The notes below the pieces were generated by a model. That model ran no database searches. It was not told where the DNA came from and saw only the letters and a list, made by a program, of their open reading frames with translations. DNA of 64,000 bases, from assembly GCF_013449375.1 (NCBI RefSeq), contig NZ_JACDRR010000005.1, positions 414,070 through 478,069 on the forward strand, read 5' to 3'. Positions within the stretch are counted from its first letter, which is position 1. Every line of letters begins with the position of its first letter. Both the position numbers and the translations under genes were made by a program. This document shows positions 62,119 to 64,000 of this stretch, piece by piece. The stretch is from Pectobacterium sp. CFBP8739. Its GTDB lineage: Bacteria > Pseudomonadota > Gammaproteobacteria > Enterobacterales > Enterobacteriaceae.

Positions 62119-63594
62119 TTACTCAAACTCATTCCAAGAGCGGCCATCGCGGGTAATCATCGCCACGGATGCCACTGGCCCCCAGCTTCCCGCCTGATAC
62201 GGTTTCGGTGCATCATTGTCCATCGCCCACGCATCCATGATGGAATCCACCCATTTCCAGGCCTCTTCAACCTCATCACGGCGAACGAACAGTGCCTGAA
62301 TGCCGCGCATGCTTTCCAGCAGCAGACGTTCGTAAGCATCGGCCAAATGCTGCTGATTAAAGGTTTCCGAGAAGCTCAGATCCAGTTTCACCGTTTGCAG
62401 GCGGTGTTTATGCTCTAATCCCGGAATTTTATTCAGAATCTGGATTTCCACGCCTTCATCCGGCTGTAAGCGAATGATCAGCTTGTTCTGCGGCAACTGC
62501 TGGTAAGAATCGTGGAACAGGTTCAGCGCAGGGTTTTTAAAGTACACCACCACTTCTGAACATTTGGTCGGCAAACGTTTACCGGTACGCAGGTAGAACG
62601 GCACACCAGACCAGCGCCAGTCGTCAATATCAACGCGAATCGAGACGAAGGTTTCCGTGCTGCTGCTTTTGTTCGCGCCCTCTTCTTCCAGATAGCCCGG
62701 CACTTTATGTCCCTGAACAAAACCAGACGTGTATTGGCCACGAACGGTGGTTTCATGCACGTTGGAGCGATCGATACGACGCAGTGAACGCAGCACCTTC
62801 ACTTTTTCATCACGGATGCGGTCGGTCGTCAAATCAGACGGCGGCGACATCGCAATCATCGTCAGAATCTGCAACAGGTGGTTCTGGATCATGTCGCGCA
62901 TCTGGCCGGCTTTATCAAAATAGCCCCAGCGCCCTTCGATGCCGACTTCTTCGGCTACTGTGATCTGTACATGGTCGATCGTCCGGTTGTCCCAGTTTGA
63001 GGAGAACAGCGAGTTGGCAAAACGCAGCGCCAGCAGATTCAGTACGGTTTCTTTACCGAGATAGTGGTCGATACGATAAACCTGGCACTCATTGAAGTAT
63101 TCCGCGACCTGATCGTTAATGACGCGAGAAGACGCCAGATCGGTACCCAATGGTTTTTCCATCACCACACGCGCCGGCTCTTTATTCAGCCCAGCGGTTC
63201 CCAGCCCTTTGCAGATCGCACCGAATGTGCTCGGTGGCATCGCAAAGTAGTTAATGGTGGTGCGGTTTTTCTGGTCAAGCATCTTGCCCAGTTTGTTAAA
63301 CGCTTTCGTGTCTTCCACATCAAGATTGCAGAAATCCAGCCGACTGCTTAGCGTTTCCCACAACTTGTCGTCGATGGCTTCTTTCATAAAGGTGTCAAGC
63401 GCTTCTCGCACGACGCGGGTATACTCCGCTTTATCCCAATCGGCGCGGCCCACCCCGATAATTTTGGTGTCCGCATGGATGTGGCCTGCTTTTTCCAACT
63501 GATACAGGGAAGGCAGCAATTTACGGCGCGCCAGATCGCCCTTGGCACCGAAAATAACCAGATCGCACGCTTGGGCTGTTGAAGTTACCGCCAT
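62119..63594 (-). CDS. zwf: Glucose-6-phosphate 1-dehydrogenase
   Basis: A 491-residue enzyme of the oxidative pentose phosphate pathway, making 6-phosphogluconolactone and NADPH. GAKGDLARRKLLPSLYQL is the Rossmann NADP site and RIDHYLGKETVLNLL the active-site signature. I choose ATG 63594 (MAVTSTAQ) because AGGAG lies six bases before it; ATG 63600 is too near. Full E. coli length. A HexR box sits 25 bases upstream of the start. Confidence 0.97.
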   Translation of the reverse strand: MAVTSTAQACDLVIFGAKGDLARRKLLPSLYQLEKAGHIHADTKIIGVGRADWDKAEYTRVVREALDTFMKEAIDDKLWETLSSRLDFCNLDVEDTKAFNKLGKMLDQKNRTTINYFAMPPSTFGAICKGLGTAGLNKEPARVVMEKPLGTDLASSRVINDQVAEYFNECQVYRIDHYLGKETVLNLLALRFANSLFSSNWDNRTIDHVQITVAEEVGIEGRWGYFDKAGQMRDMIQNHLLQILTMIAMSPPSDLTTDRIRDEKVKVLRSLRRIDRSNVHETTVRGQYTSGFVQGHKVPGYLEEEGANKSSSTETFVSIRVDIDDWRWSGVPFYLRTGKRLPTKCSEVVVYFKNPALNLFHDSYQQLPQNKLIIRLQPDEGVEIQILNKIPGLEHKHRLQTVKLDLSFSETFNQQHLADAYERLLLESMRGIQALFVRRDEVEEAWKWVDSIMDAWAMDNDAPKPYQAGSWGPVASVAMITRDGRSWNEFE

Positions 63595-63618
63595 GTTCAT
63601 CTCCTCGTTGCAGGATGC

Positions 63619-63633
63619 TGTAATTTTATTACA
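63619..63633 (-). promoter_or_regulatory. HexR box of zwf
   Basis: TGTAATAAAATTACA on the minus strand matches the HexR consensus TGTAATTAAATTACA with one change. It lies just downstream of a -10-like TACATT (63644-63639). HexR, an RpiR-type sensor of KDPG, is encoded by the next gene. Confidence 0.85.
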
Positions 63634-63644
63634 GCGATAATGTA

Positions 63645-63978
63645 CTCTTTTTGACTACAGCCAGTAAACCCATCATAAAAATGCCAAATAATGGTCGTTA
63701 TTGGCTGAAAACCACAAATAAATCGGTCTGTGCCACGGCTGAAATCACTTAGGCATTCGCCCTAAAGCGAAATTTTTCGTCGTTTCTGACAGTCGATTAC
63801 TTTTCTGAAAGTTAGACACATGTCATGTTCTGGCAAAAAAAGGACCTAACTTAACGTGTTGCCCGCTGCCAACCCGTACAGGGTCGTAGTATATTTTCAC
63901 GACTTGCATTTTTTCACGTAATGCATGCCAGTTGTACCTTTAGTTGAAATTGGAAAAAACTTACATGGCCCTTGTCGT
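63645..63978. other. Divergent region zwf / hexR
   Basis: About 330 A+T-rich bases with the promoters of both genes. I see no further regulator box with confidence and no coding frame. Confidence 0.45.
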
Positions 63979-64000
63979 ATGAATATGCTGGAAAAAATCC
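63979..64000 (+). CDS. hexR: HexR, RpiR-family regulator (first codons only)
   Basis: ATG at 63979 opens MNMLEKI, the start of E. coli HexR (YebK), and the gene lies divergent from zwf as expected. Only 22 bases are in the window. HexR represses zwf and other central-carbon genes and releases DNA on binding KDPG. The call rests on seven residues plus position. Confidence 0.75.

Overview
The window is chromosomal DNA of a soft-rot enterobacterium, most likely Pectobacterium. Nearly every protein is a close relative of an Escherichia coli protein, with added plant-pathogen traits: kdgR beside an oligogalacturonate lyase gene (ogl), a KdgR-type operator upstream of ogl, and an RdgA/RdgB pair, the DNA-damage regulators described in Pectobacterium carotovorum. 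The species call is inference from gene content; no rRNA or tRNA gene was recognised.

Layout. 1-1749: end of an ABC exporter gene, a dispersed repeat, and ygbA behind an NsrR-type operator. 1817-8985 (minus strand): translation block thrS-infC-rpmI-rplT, then pheM-pheS-pheT-ihfA, with the ThrRS operator hairpin and the pheM attenuator both readable. 9245-14691 (minus): aromatic amino acid permease, yebO, kdgR, ogl, htpX. 14856-15277: a deletion scar of glycerol-phosphate uptake genes. 15301-19198 (minus): yhjX with its pyruvate-responsive two-component system ypdB/ypdA and direct-repeat YpdB sites. 19362-24153: a GAF-PAS-GGDEF-EAL protein, a small unknown gene, and rdgA/rdgB with matching operator-like palindromes. 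24642-31659: a yccM-like polyferredoxin, icd, rluE, nudJ, mnmA, hflD, purB. 31909-40866: phoPQ behind a PhoP box, roxA, pepT, potABCD. 41246-42786: a PEBP-family gene and an AraC regulator. 42898-52411: prc, proQ, msrC, letA, letB, rsmF, yebW. 52548-57700: accessory genes (hydroxycarboxylate dehydrogenase, cupin, small ORFs), a cold-shock gene, the sRNA SdsR, yebY, ftnA, holE. 57796-64000: ptrB, purT, eda, zwf and the first codons of hexR.

How the parts work together. Pectin catabolism is represented by ogl, its repressor KdgR, and eda, which finishes 2-keto-3-deoxygluconate breakdown to pyruvate and glyceraldehyde-3-phosphate. Zwf and Eda are adjacent without edd, so here eda looks tied to uronate breakdown rather than to a complete local Entner-Doudoroff operon; a HexR box precedes zwf and hexR is its divergent neighbour. 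Pyruvate sensing (YpdAB-YhjX), Mg2+/host sensing (PhoPQ) and DNA-damage control (RdgAB) are further regulatory modules.

The gene order joins blocks that are apart in E. coli: ihfA-pheST-thrS, the kdgR-htpX | prc-proQ-yebST-rsmF-ptrB-purT-eda-zwf block, and the icd-to-potD block, which here sits between htpX and prc. I saw no CRISPR array, no complete insertion sequence and no intact prophage. The least explained items are the RdgA operator set with a possible small RNA between rdgA and rdgB, the inverted repeat around the yhjX -10, the ugpB/GDPD scar, the long dispersed repeat present twice, and several tiny coupled ORFs.
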